Positions 1 to 7,392 are shown, numbered from the stretch's first letter. The stretch is DNA of 25,187 nucleotides from Treponema sp. UBA3662 (GCA_002373205.1 DFJV01000031.1:1-25187); one strand, 5' to 3'. Notes: a model not told the origin generated them from the letters alone. Numbers and translations are program-made.

Positions 1-1
1 C

Positions 2-148
2 CACCTCTGGTGGTGGTACATGACTGGCTGTAAAAGTGCAATGGATAAAATATCTGCTGATGCAATTCCAGAAGGCTGTAGCAATGCAGTTTTGCTAATG
101 CAGAATATAGGCTTTCCTCCCGTCAAACCTGACTGCAGTAATTGTTGA
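2..148 (+). CDS. C-terminal end of an unidentified protein (partial at window edge)
   Basis: One frame is open from the window edge to a TGA at 146-148, giving 48 residues. The fragment begins with a Trp-rich stretch (HLWWWY), contains four cysteines (in TGC, EGC and the final CSNC) and ends at that cysteine pair. I do not recognise a family. It lies directly upstream of a row of immunity-like genes, so it could be the end of a toxin or another secreted effector, but that rests on position only. An internal ATG at 20 would allow a separate 42-residue peptide, which is less likely because the frame stays open to the edge. Confidence 0.4.
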   Translation, partial: HLWWWYMTGCKSAMDKISADAIPEGCSNAVLLMQNIGFPPVKPDCSNC

Positions 149-228
149 ATTTTCACCTTGATTATGTTGAAGAAATGCGTATCATTTTTTTATGCTAGGA
201 AGTGCGTAAAAGGAAAGGGGATGATTTT

Positions 229-1047
229 ATGAGTTTGGATGGTGCAAAAATTATAGATGGCGATTTGGCAAATGATATATATAATGATTTTATGTCTCTT
301 TATGATGAAGGTTATGAAATTGAAGAGATAAAATCAAAAATAGAGGACTACAAACTAGAACTGATAGATGATCTTGAGCAGGAAATATATCTTACGGTTT
401 TTGCCCAAGCCTTGTGGGAGGTTGGGGAAAATGTTGAAGATCTAAGGCTGCAAATAGAGGATTTTCAAAGATCGAATAAAGCGTTTGCAATATGGAATAA
501 AGTGGACAAGAATCTTGCGGAAGAGCGGAAGAAAGTCATAGGCAGATTTTTGAATAAAATTTCGGTAAAAAGAAAAAGTCCACGGCCACGCAAAAAGTAT
601 AGGAAGATAAAAAATGCAATTTTTGCCACAGGAGATCTATTGTCTTTGGAAAGTAGAAATAAGAAGATAATTGTTTTGATGGCAGGAAGTTTTCAGAATG
701 GGAATAGCTTTGTCTATAAGTTTGCTTTTTGCAAAGAATCGTTTGATGCGGCCCCAAATGAAACGCAAATAAATAGATTGGAATTCTTTGGGCGCAAGAT
801 TCCGAGCAGCTTGACTGAATGCGGGTTTGTATTGGGACTTGAAGAAATTTTTGTTGAGCATTCAGACCTGGTAAAGATAAAAAATGAATTTGCAAAGTTT
901 GGGCATGTGGAATTGGATAAGGAAAAATATGGCGACGGTTCATTCTCTTATTCATCTTCTACAGAGGAAATTATAAAAGATTATGATAGGATATCTTCTA
1001 ATAGCAATGAATTAAGGTATAATATTAGCCTTAGGGAAATAAGCTAG
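229..1047 (+). CDS. Probable immunity protein with helical N-terminal domain and Imm26-like C-terminal domain
   Basis: A 272-residue cytosolic protein. Residues about 1-95 (DGDLANDIYNDF..., ALWEVG...) are acidic and helical, like the N-terminal domain that often precedes Imm26-type domains. A basic linker (KRKSPRPRKKYRK) follows, then a beta-rich region starting FATGDLLSL, similar to the Imm26 pattern 'GD.l..'. Such proteins neutralise toxins of polymorphic or contact-dependent systems. The assignment is from remembered family patterns, so the exact toxin is unknown. I chose ATG 229 over the in-frame GTG at 202 because it has a GGGG-containing ribosome-binding site and the domain begins there. 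A weak promoter-like pair (TTGAAG at 167, TATGCT at 191) precedes it. It is the first complete gene of a packed + strand cluster. Confidence 0.6.
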   Translation: MSLDGAKIIDGDLANDIYNDFMSLYDEGYEIEEIKSKIEDYKLELIDDLEQEIYLTVFAQALWEVGENVEDLRLQIEDFQRSNKAFAIWNKVDKNLAEERKKVIGRFLNKISVKRKSPRPRKKYRKIKNAIFATGDLLSLESRNKKIIVLMAGSFQNGNSFVYKFAFCKESFDAAPNETQINRLEFFGRKIPSSLTECGFVLGLEEIFVEHSDLVKIKNEFAKFGHVELDKEKYGDGSFSYSSSTEEIIKDYDRISSNSNELRYNISLREIS

Positions 1048-1101
1048 GCTACAAAAAATGTTGCAGAACCAATATTATAGAGGAAGTTTGGAGAGATAAA
1101 G

Positions 1102-1962
1102 ATGAAAAAAAAGATTTTGTTTATAGCATATTGTCTTTGCGCAATTGCATCCTTGTTTGGCAAGAGTGTGGATAATTCTTTTAGCTTGGGCAAGGCAGAA
1201 GATATAAAGGAGATTGTTGTTAGAAAAAGAAATATAAATGACCGTCAACAGGATATTGTCGTAAAACTAAATGAAAGTCAAAAAAATGAATTTCTTGAAA
1301 GAATAAAATTTTCAAGACAGGAACGCTATCTAAAAGTAATGCTTTTATATGAAGCTACTATTTATTATAGCAACAATGAAAGTACAAAAATATGGTTGAA
1401 CGGTAGTGTGATTAAAGACGAGGAGGGAAAAAAATACAGGCTTGAAAATAATATGCGCCTCTTTGTAAACTCTTTGTTTTCAGAGGAAGACCAGTCAAAG
1501 CTTTATAAAGAAAAGATTATAGAAAATAAAGGCCGCAACATTCATGTGTATCAGGCAAATTATTCAAGAAAAGATTTGGTGCGCATAAACGGAGTTACTT
1601 CAAATGCAAACCCGGCAGGCACTTACGACCTTGAGTGGAAAATTGGTCAGGAACTTATTGATGCGCAGACCAGCTTTTTGAAGAAAAAATATCTTAAGGA
1701 TTATATCAAAAGGGAAAAGCTAAGGAAGCTGGCAGATTCATATATAAAACTGATTTTTTATTCCGATGAACCATTGAATTTTTCATCATATGAATTGCAT
1801 CCCCTTGATGACAAAAAAGAAAAGTGGATTATTTATTTTATCTATGTAACGAATGAACATAAAGGAAAAAAGAATTATTGGGATGAAGTTGTATTCATGA
1901 TGCCGGACGGTACGATTGTAATAAGCGATGCTAATTATGAAAACATAAAATTTGACAAATAA
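1102..1962 (+). CDS. Hypothetical exported protein in immunity-gene cluster
   Basis: A 286-residue protein with a clear signal peptide: KKK at residues 2-4, a hydrophobic stretch (ILFIAYCLCAIASLF) and probable cleavage near residue 20-21. There is no lipobox, so it is probably periplasmic. The mature part is rich in Lys and Glu and predicted mixed alpha/beta. The C-terminal third (about 205-285) alternates helices and strands and ends with a strand pair around DGTIVISD, vaguely like NTF2-fold or cystatin-fold proteins. I do not recognise a family. The start has a GGAG ribosome-binding site about 8 bases upstream. It follows the Imm26-like gene by 54 bp, so it could be a periplasm-acting immunity protein, but only context supports that. 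Confidence 0.7.
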   Translation: MKKKILFIAYCLCAIASLFGKSVDNSFSLGKAEDIKEIVVRKRNINDRQQDIVVKLNESQKNEFLERIKFSRQERYLKVMLLYEATIYYSNNESTKIWLNGSVIKDEEGKKYRLENNMRLFVNSLFSEEDQSKLYKEKIIENKGRNIHVYQANYSRKDLVRINGVTSNANPAGTYDLEWKIGQELIDAQTSFLKKKYLKDYIKREKLRKLADSYIKLIFYSDEPLNFSSYELHPLDDKKEKWIIYFIYVTNEHKGKKNYWDEVVFMMPDGTIVISDANYENIKFDK

Positions 1963-2007
1963 TCTTGCATGGGCAAAGAAGAGTTTTGTTGAAGGGGAGA
2001 AAATAAA

Positions 2008-2475
2008 ATGAAGAAAACTTTGTTTTTGGTTATAATGGCATTTGCACTTGCAGTCTGTGCGTCTGCAGATAATGCTCTAAGCCCTTTTTTTTATAAGATG
2101 AAGGCTGGGGATAAAATAAGCCTAAAAGGGAATTTTTGCGTCTTTAATGGAAGTGCTCCGAACGTCCGCTTTGTAACGGATGACAATAAAATTTTAGGAG
2201 TTGGAAAGGAAGAGGCTTGTAGCAACGAGGACGTGAATAAAATCTTAAGCCTTCAAGTGGAAAACGATGCTGTTTACGAAGTGGAAGCCGTGTTTGAATA
2301 TGCTGGCAATGTAAATTTGGATTCCCCGGCAAGCAGCGTGATTGATTTTGCTTCTGTGGAAATTCCTCCGGGAGCATCCGTAAAAAAGAAAATATATTTT
2401 GTGATGGAGGAAGATGCCTCTTCTGATAATATATGGTACGATATGAAGCCATCTTATGTGGAGGTGGGATTGTGA
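2008..2475 (+). CDS. Small hypothetical exported protein
   Basis: A 155-residue protein with a signal peptide (MKKTLFLVIMAFALAVCASA, cleavage predicted after ASA near residue 20). The mature 135 residues look all-beta (SLKGNFCVFNG, VYEVEAVFEYAG, KKKIYFVME), like a single Ig-like or beta-sandwich domain of the periplasm. No catalytic motif is visible and I do not recognise a family. The ribosome-binding site AAGGGGAG lies about 9 bases before the ATG. Its TGA overlaps the GTG start of the next gene (GTGA), which indicates translational coupling within the cluster. It may be an accessory or immunity factor; function is not assigned. Confidence 0.7.
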   Translation: MKKTLFLVIMAFALAVCASADNALSPFFYKMKAGDKISLKGNFCVFNGSAPNVRFVTDDNKILGVGKEEACSNEDVNKILSLQVENDAVYEVEAVFEYAGNVNLDSPASSVIDFASVEIPPGASVKKKIYFVMEEDASSDNIWYDMKPSYVEVGL

Positions 2476-3005
2476 AAAGTAGCAAGTTCGTAATTTTGAA
2501 TAAGGGCGATGTAATAAAAACTAATCCTCAGAATGGCTATTGGGGGTGCGCTCTAGTTCTGGATGTTCAAGAGCATAATGATGAATTTCAACCTCTTTGC
2601 TTGATTGCGGTTACGGATTTTATTTCTAAGGAAGATTTTTCTTTTGATCAGCTGCCACTGGAAAAACTTTCTGTTCTGAATATTGAACGGAGTGTTAGGG
2701 TTGGGGAAGGCAGATATTGTGATGACGGAAAAGCAGTGTGCATAGAAATTCATACTAGAAGGATGAAGTCTGGTCAGGAAGTGATAGGACGCATAGAGAA
2801 CTTTCCCTTTAAAATGCCTGTGCTTACCTATGAAGTTGGCAAGGGCAAGGGCAAGGGCTATCCCCTTTGCGGCCCAATAACAGCAATTTTGGGCTATCAG
2901 GCTGTGATTGCTTGGAGAAAGGTTAATGAAAAAGAAGCCTTTTTAATGGATGTGCAAGACTCTAGACAGAAAACAGAGAATGTATTACGGAAAGTAAAGA
3001 TATGA
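2472..3005 (+). CDS. Imm26-like immunity protein
   Basis: A 177-residue cytosolic protein starting at GTG 2472, which overlaps the previous stop and has a strong ribosome-binding site (GGAGGTGG at 2460-2467). An in-frame ATG at 2433 would add 13 residues but lies inside the previous gene without such a site. The N-terminus (LNKGDVIKTNPQNGYWGCALVLDV) fits the Imm26 pattern of a short strand, GD, then a strand with a hydrophobic 'A.Vl' core. Members are predicted antidotes in polymorphic-toxin loci. A GGCAAG hexamer repeated three times encodes Gly-Lys-Gly-Lys near residue 124. The stop overlaps the next ATG (ATGA). The family call is by pattern memory, moderate certainty. Confidence 0.6.
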   Translation: MKSSKFVILNKGDVIKTNPQNGYWGCALVLDVQEHNDEFQPLCLIAVTDFISKEDFSFDQLPLEKLSVLNIERSVRVGEGRYCDDGKAVCIEIHTRRMKSGQEVIGRIENFPFKMPVLTYEVGKGKGKGYPLCGPITAILGYQAVIAWRKVNEKEAFLMDVQDSRQKTENVLRKVKI

Positions 3006-3460
3006 GCGAATTGAATTTGTCGTATAAACAGTTTTGCATATTCAATGCAGGGCTAAAGAATCCATTTAATGAATGGTCTGATGAACTAATAGAACAGGGC
3101 TTTTCCATAAGAAAGGAGTCTTTGTCCATAATGACCATATCAAATGCCGGCCTGCTGGATGTATACATTATGAACGAAGATAAAATTATTGAAGGTGCCA
3201 GTAGAATTGTAGAATTTGAATTCAAGGTAAAAAGGCATGGCGTTGAAATTGCAACCGTTACAGACAGCTTTCCGGTGAAGGTTGAAAAAGGAGTGTACAA
3301 AGTAAGGGTTCAATTGTGTTCAGAAGAGGAGGGTAAGGACATTTGCTATATATCATTCTTGGAAAAAGATAAAGGTGAGCGCTTTCCTAAATACTTAAAA
3401 TATGGTACAGAAATAAAAAGAGCGGCGGATTTTATATTGGATTCTAAAGCGGCAAATTGA
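3002..3460 (+). CDS. ComJ/Nin-like nuclease-inhibitor (immunity) protein
   Basis: A 152-residue protein that resembles ComJ (Nin), the Bacillus protein that inhibits the competence nuclease NucA. Shared features, recalled from the family, are the N-terminal 'L.LSY.QF.IF' strand, 'W(S/T)DE.IEQGF' near residues 24-33, and then alternating strands including 'V.F.V..HGVEIATV.DS' and 'G.Y.VR.QL'. In polymorphic-toxin loci such proteins are antidotes to NucA-type nuclease domains. The start ATG overlaps the preceding stop by 4 bases. No NucA-like nuclease is encoded in the window, so its target would lie upstream or be delivered by other cells. There is no signal peptide, which fits a cytosolic inhibitor. 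Confidence 0.65.
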   Translation: MSELNLSYKQFCIFNAGLKNPFNEWSDELIEQGFSIRKESLSIMTISNAGLLDVYIMNEDKIIEGASRIVEFEFKVKRHGVEIATVTDSFPVKVEKGVYKVRVQLCSEEEGKDICYISFLEKDKGERFPKYLKYGTEIKRAADFILDSKAAN

Positions 3461-3483
3461 AATTTATAAAATGGGAGAAAGAT

Positions 3484-4266
3484 ATGGGATTGTTCAGCAA
3501 GTATAAAATAAAGGCTAAGGACATAAAGCAGTATGTTGCGAACTACGGAGGCTGCCTTGCTACCAAGATGATTACCCAGAAAGGACTGGGTGTAAACTAT
3601 ATGTACAGGGAAAAGCCTGACAACGATATTGATAGCGGCTGGAGATTTTTTTCTGGCCACGAGACGGATGATTATGTTAGCAATCCAAAGAACGTAGAAG
3701 TTTACGATGTTAATACAATAGTAAACTATTCCCCGGACATTATGCCTTTTCTTGATATTGAAGAAGGTTTTGCCCTGGAGAGGGATTTGGAAACAGGCCG
3801 GTTTTATCTTTTAAAAAATGATGAAAAGACAAAATTCGATTTGGACTATGCGGTAAGTCAGCTAAGGAAAAGAGACGAGGATGTTCCCGTCCATGCGAAG
3901 CTGCCTGTAAAAGAAGACCTTGAAAAGTTGGCAAAAGAACTGGGGCTTGACTTGGAAAGTGACATTCCACTTGATTACGCCCGCTATTTGCTGACCGCAA
4001 GCGATGTGTCTTTTGGAGTGCTTGAGCCGGTTCAAATCCTTTATGAAAAGTCAAGGCAGGATTATCTTCCCTGCTTGTTGGAAGAGATGGAAAGCCTGGG
4101 GCTGGGGGGAAAGGGAATGCCGGTTTGCAGTGATAACGGTGATATTTATTATATGGCAAAAGACGGAAAGGTTTTTCTGTATTCAGCAGATGATAGCCGG
4201 GATGTTGACCAGTGGGATAACCTTGCGGATTGGATTTTGAATGAATGGATTTTAAACAAGGGGTAA
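3484..4266 (+). CDS. DUF2185 (Imm33)-SUKH fusion immunity protein
   Basis: A 260-residue protein. Residues about 16-100 match the DUF2185/Imm33 pattern: 'GGCLATKMI', 'GVNYMYRE', the hallmark DSGWRFFSG at 50-58, 'NPKN.EVYDV.TI..Y.PDI.PFL' and a final 'AFALER'-like end (GFALER). Residues about 145-255 look like a SUKH (SMI1/KNR4) domain: 'IPLDYARYLL', 'PVQIL', then 'GKGMPVCSDNGDIYYMAKDGKVFLYS' split over two strands and a C-terminal 'W.NLADWI' helix. Both families are immunity modules, so one chain may neutralise two toxins. I chose ATG 3484 because GGGAGAAA precedes it; a TTG at 3457 would add nine residues and overlap the comJ-like stop. Confidence 0.7.
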   Translation: MGLFSKYKIKAKDIKQYVANYGGCLATKMITQKGLGVNYMYREKPDNDIDSGWRFFSGHETDDYVSNPKNVEVYDVNTIVNYSPDIMPFLDIEEGFALERDLETGRFYLLKNDEKTKFDLDYAVSQLRKRDEDVPVHAKLPVKEDLEKLAKELGLDLESDIPLDYARYLLTASDVSFGVLEPVQILYEKSRQDYLPCLLEEMESLGLGGKGMPVCSDNGDIYYMAKDGKVFLYSADDSRDVDQWDNLADWILNEWILNKG

Positions 4267-5000
4267 AATTGTTTCCTGCTATGAATGAAGAAATAGTAAA
4301 GAAAGCAAACCTGTGCAGGGCCGCTGATTTAATTGCAGGGGATGTTTCTGGATATATTGATTTTGCTTACTATCTTTTGGACAATAAGATTGAGTCTGAC
4401 AATGTGTTCATATTGGCAGGTTTGTCTGAAAGCGAAAAGGAATATGCAAGGAGGTATTTTGATTGTCTTCTTTTGGAGCTGGACATAAAAACTGATTTGG
4501 ACAACATTGATTATTTATATATTTGCTATTTGAATGAAAAAATTCATGAGGGAAAGAAGGATGCCCATTCGGCATTGGCTGAACTGAAAGATTTTTATGT
4601 ACGCTATGAAAAAGAGATATATTTTGAGTTTTATGGATTATATTACATGCTTGATTATGTTGACATGTCAGAGGCCTATAACATGGAACATATTACCAGC
4701 AAGAATATGGATGAATATATAAAAAGGGCTTTTGAGCTTTTTGTTGAGATGTACGGAATGGAAGTGCCAGAAGATTTTTGCAAGCAGGCATATTGCAGGT
4801 TATGCGGAAAAAGGGGAATTCCTCTTTTTGAAAGAAAGAAGACCTTGTTTGGCAAGACTAAGCACAATTGCATCTGTCCAAATTGCAAGCGTTCCAATCT
4901 TTATAAGTGGAGCTATTGTTCAGCCAATTCTGGGAAGGAGCTGTATTTAAAAGAGATAGGCCGGAAGGGTGTTGTCTGCAAACCGGATGCTTGGCTGTAA
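4245..5000 (+). CDS. Hypothetical helical protein with C-terminal zinc ribbon
   Basis: A 251-residue protein. Residues 1-170 are acidic and helical, with a repeat-like N-terminal part (LIAGDVSGYIDFAYYLLDNKIESDNVFILAGL...) similar in style to helical immunity domains such as DUF2247, though I cannot assign one. Residues 184-214 hold a likely zinc ribbon: C184-x2-C187 and C211-x2-C214, with another Cys at 209. The ATG at 4245 overlaps the previous gene by 22 bases and has no good ribosome-binding site, so start at ATG 4281 is possible. Its position inside the immunity cluster suggests a related role; function is unknown. Confidence 0.6.
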   Translation: MDFKQGVKLFPAMNEEIVKKANLCRAADLIAGDVSGYIDFAYYLLDNKIESDNVFILAGLSESEKEYARRYFDCLLLELDIKTDLDNIDYLYICYLNEKIHEGKKDAHSALAELKDFYVRYEKEIYFEFYGLYYMLDYVDMSEAYNMEHITSKNMDEYIKRAFELFVEMYGMEVPEDFCKQAYCRLCGKRGIPLFERKKTLFGKTKHNCICPNCKRSNLYKWSYCSANSGKELYLKEIGRKGVVCKPDAWL

Positions 5001-5040
5001 GAGAGCCGGTTGAATTACATTTTGGAAAAAGTAACAGGGG

Positions 5041-5589
5041 ATGAATGTGGAAAATTTGGATATTGTTTTTATTGTTTTCTTTTCAGTTTTTTCTATTTTT
5101 ATACTTGAATGGATTTTGCTGGGCTTTTGGAAGAAGATTTGCTGGTCTGTTGGAATTCCCATCTTTTTTAAGAGGTTTGACTTTAAGGACGCAGAGGGTA
5201 CATTGAAGAAAGTTGAAGACTTTGTAAATTCATTTGGGGATGCAAAGGGCTTTAAGGATTTAACGGGCAAGAAAGTAGAAGATAACGTCTTCTTTTTTAG
5301 GGTCAGGATGGACAGAAAAAACTCTTCATTTTTTCATGGGAGCATAAGGCTTGATTTTGAGAATAGGATTCTTGTTCTAAGGGGGGTACTGGGGGTGTCT
5401 GACCTGCTGGCCTTTTTGCTTATAGTTTTTCTGTACATAAACTTCTCGAGCGGTGTGGGATTTTTTTCTCCATACCTACTTGCTGTTTTGCTTGTTGCGG
5501 TTAACGAGGGGGGGAACTTTTGGAAATGCAGGAAAATAGCCAAGAAAATAGAGGAACTGCTTACTTGCTGTGCTTGCCCTGCTGCCTAA
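5041..5589 (+). CDS. Small hypothetical membrane protein
   Basis: A 182-residue protein with one hydrophobic segment near residues 8-30 (IVFIVFFSVFSIFILEWILL) and a hydrophobic hairpin near residues 120-155 (LLAFLLIVFLYI... and PYLLAVLLVAV). Between them is a soluble domain of about 80 residues with strands (VFFFRVRM, SIRLDF, RILVLRG). The tail carries WKCRKIAKKIEELL. I do not recognise a family. AGGGG abuts ATG 5041 with no spacer, so GTG 5047, at normal spacing, may be the true start. It is the last gene of the + strand immunity-like cluster. A fragment of a second copy of its C-terminus lies at 7131-7184. Confidence 0.6.
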   Translation: MNVENLDIVFIVFFSVFSIFILEWILLGFWKKICWSVGIPIFFKRFDFKDAEGTLKKVEDFVNSFGDAKGFKDLTGKKVEDNVFFFRVRMDRKNSSFFHGSIRLDFENRILVLRGVLGVSDLLAFLLIVFLYINFSSGVGFFSPYLLAVLLVAVNEGGNFWKCRKIAKKIEELLTCCACPAA

Positions 5590-5667
5590 TTTTCCTTTAC
5601 AGGGGAAAAATCATGTGCTATCATATTCAGTATAGCTAAAGGAAGACGTTTGTTTTTTCGATGTTAG

Positions 5668-5703
5668 GCCCGGTACACTTACAGGCTTCTTGTAAAACCG
5701 GGC
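5668..5703 (+). repeat. Imperfect hairpin upstream of lipoprotein gene
   Basis: GCCCGGT (5668-5674) pairs with ACCGGGC (5697-5703), and TTACA (5679-5683) pairs with TGTAA (5691-5695) inside it, giving a long interrupted stem. No T-run follows, so it is not a standard terminator. It could end transcription of the upstream cluster weakly or act in the leader of the 5743 gene. Confidence 0.5.
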
Positions 5704-5742
5704 ATTCGGCTTTGCATCTTTTCTATGCTAAAGGAGTTTTTT

Positions 5743-7050
5743 ATGCAAAAAAGGACATTAGGATTTGGGGCTTTGGCATTTGCCCTGCTTATGGCTTTTG
5801 CATCCTGCTCTTCCATGAAGCAGATTTGGGATTTGAAGGGAATTAGGGTTTCTTCAAACGACCAGGTTTATACGGGAAAGTCAACGACTGTTCCCATGGA
5901 TATTAAAGGCGGAAATCTCCGCTTTGAATTCAATGCTACGTCTGACCCGGTAGACAACGGCTATCCAGTCTCGGTAAAGGTTGATGACTCTTCTGTTGTG
6001 TCTGTAACTCAGAGTGCATCAGACCCCACCCGCTACACAATCACCGGATTAAAGAGCGGATATACGGCGGTAACGGCATCATGCTCGTCTGCCTACACTT
6101 TTACCTTCTTTGTTTACGTGGCGGATTCATCCCGCGGCATTACGGTAGACAAACTTAAGCAGCAGAGGGAAGCTGAACTTGCCCGCATAGAGGCTGAGGC
6201 AAAGGCAAAAGCGGAGGCAGAGACTGCTGCAAAGAAGGCTGCGGAAGAAAAGGCGGCTGCTGACAAGGCTGCGGCTGCTGCGGCGGCAAAAGTGGCGGCG
6301 GACAAGGCTGCTGCAGATAAGGCGGCTGCGGAGGCTGCAAGCAAGTTTGCACCAAAGGCCGGGGAAATCTATCTGCTTGATGCACAGGAAACAGATACTC
6401 CTGTTAAAAAGTATGTACACTTTACAAGTGCAGGCGAGATGCGCATGGTCCATACCTTTGGAGGAGAGGTCGAAGGATGGGTCTACAGCATAAAGTACAT
6501 GCCCAATGACTCAAAGAGCGAGAACGGCATACGCTTCAAGAACTTTGGCGGAACAATTGCGGCTTTTGTGGATGACAGTGCCTTAACCTATGATGGTAAC
6601 TGGGCTGCAAAAGTAGAAAGGGAGGGAATGAAGTCTTCCAACCGCTATATATACCCCAGCGGATACAGGTTTGATCCGGAAACGTATGCAGAAAACCACG
6701 GAAAGAACATAAACTCCTCTCTATACAATACTTGGAGAGTAGACTATAGGGATGAGGGAATGAATTTCCCGCGCTACTACGGCCTGAAATTCTCCTCTAA
6801 CGGCAGCGTTGTAAAGTCCGGCCCACGGTACATGTTTGAGAGCATTGGTGATGATATGGAAAAGGCCTTTGATAGTATTAGCAAGACATACACCTACACA
6901 AACAAAGAGGGGCTTGTAACACTGCAGAACGGAGAGGCCTATTACTATGACGGAAAAAGGTTGAATGACGTGTGGCTTGTAAAGAAGGTGACCGACAGCG
7001 CACTGATTAAAGATATCAAGAACGCATCGTATTACAATCCTGAAAAATAG
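5743..7050 (+). CDS. Lipoprotein with Ig-like domain and Ala-rich helix
   Basis: A 435-residue predicted lipoprotein. The signal sequence MQKRTLGFGALAFALLMAF is followed by ASC, with Cys22 as the lipidated residue (relaxed spirochaetal lipobox). Residues about 30-130 look like a bacterial Ig-like (BIG2-type) domain with the ending 'ITGLKSGYTAVTASC'. Residues 136-203 form an Ala/Lys/Glu-rich helix of TolA-like composition. The C-terminal 230 residues are mixed and unrecognised. ATG 5743 was chosen for its AAAGGAG ribosome-binding site; an upstream in-frame ATG at 5725 lacks one and would spoil the signal peptide. It probably sits on the inner face of the outer membrane or in the periplasm; substrate unknown. 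Confidence 0.75.
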   Translation: MQKRTLGFGALAFALLMAFASCSSMKQIWDLKGIRVSSNDQVYTGKSTTVPMDIKGGNLRFEFNATSDPVDNGYPVSVKVDDSSVVSVTQSASDPTRYTITGLKSGYTAVTASCSSAYTFTFFVYVADSSRGITVDKLKQQREAELARIEAEAKAKAEAETAAKKAAEEKAAADKAAAAAAAKVAADKAAADKAAAEAASKFAPKAGEIYLLDAQETDTPVKKYVHFTSAGEMRMVHTFGGEVEGWVYSIKYMPNDSKSENGIRFKNFGGTIAAFVDDSALTYDGNWAAKVEREGMKSSNRYIYPSGYRFDPETYAENHGKNINSSLYNTWRVDYRDEGMNFPRYYGLKFSSNGSVVKSGPRYMFESIGDDMEKAFDSISKTYTYTNKEGLVTLQNGEAYYYDGKRLNDVWLVKKVTDSALIKDIKNASYYNPEK

Positions 7051-7102
7051 GAGTTTGCTCCTGTTTTGGTAAAATTATACTCAGCCCCTTTTCGGGAATC
7101 GT

Positions 7103-7130
7103 TCGGAAAGTTTTTTCCGGGCGGTTTTTT
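7103..7130 (+). terminator. Probable rho-independent terminator after lipoprotein gene
   Basis: CGGAAA (7104-7109) and TTTCCG (7114-7119) form a 6-bp stem with a 4-base loop, followed after GGCGG by six T (7125-7130). A weaker stem, AGGAG/CTCCT at 7049-7062, lies just after the stop codon. Confidence 0.45.
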
Positions 7131-7184
7131 GTACTTAACATGGGGCTTGACCTTTGGAAGTGCAGGAAAATAGCCCAAAAATAG
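7131..7184 (+). pseudogene. Remnant of a second copy of the 5041 membrane-protein C-terminus
   Basis: Read from 7131 the DNA encodes VLNMGLDLWKCRKIAQK and then TAG. This lines up with VAVNEGGNFWKCRKIAKK near the end of the 5041-5589 gene, and the DNA words 'TGCAGGAAAATAGCC' are identical in both places. No start or upstream coding sequence is left. It appears to be the scar of a duplicated accessory gene that was lost or rearranged. Confidence 0.5.
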
Positions 7185-7243
7185 GGGGGGTGCTTTGTGA
7201 GACAGAAAATTAACAAAAATATGCAAAAAATTCTTATTTCGTA

Positions 7244-7272
7244 TTGACAAAGTTTTTCCAACTCAATATAAT
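7244..7272 (+). promoter_or_regulatory. Consensus sigma-70 promoter of tRNA-Asn
   Basis: TTGACA (7244-7249) and TATAAT (7267-7272) are separated by exactly 17 bases, a perfect housekeeping promoter. Transcription would start near 7279, about 32 bases before the tRNA. Confidence 0.9.
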
Positions 7273-7310
7273 ACCATTATTCGATTTGCAAAGTTCTTTT
7301 GCTAATGAAT

Positions 7311-7383
7311 GCTCCCTTAGCTCAGTCGGTAGAGCAACGGACTGTTAATCCGTGTGTCGCTGGTTCAAGCCCAGCAGGGGGCG
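7311..7383 (+). tRNA. tRNA-Asn (anticodon GTT)
   Basis: A 73-base cloverleaf. Acceptor GCTCCCT pairs with AGGGGGC (one G-T wobble). The D arm is GCTC/GAGC, the anticodon stem ACGGA/TCCGT has loop CTGTTAA with anticodon GTT at 7344-7346, the variable loop is GTGTC, and the T arm is GCTGG/CCAGC with loop TTCAAGC. The discriminator is G at 7383 and CCA is not encoded, so it must be added after transcription. It stands alone with its own promoter and terminator. tRNA genes are common integration sites, and degraded accessory genes lie on both sides. Confidence 0.95.
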
Positions 7384-7392
7384 GATGAAATG

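Noticed and set aside
2839..2858. GGCAAG hexamer repeated three times as possible phase-variation tract
   Set aside because: The unit is a multiple of three, so slippage would not change the frame, and three copies are too few for a contingency locus.
6114..6453. Three overlapping open frames on the minus strand
   Set aside because: They are antisense to the Ala/Lys-rich helix of the 5743 lipoprotein gene; GC-rich alanine codons create long stop-free shadows.
7311..7383. Integrative element attachment site at tRNA-Asn
   Set aside because: No integrase gene and no duplicated 3' end of the tRNA are seen within the window, so integration is not supported.
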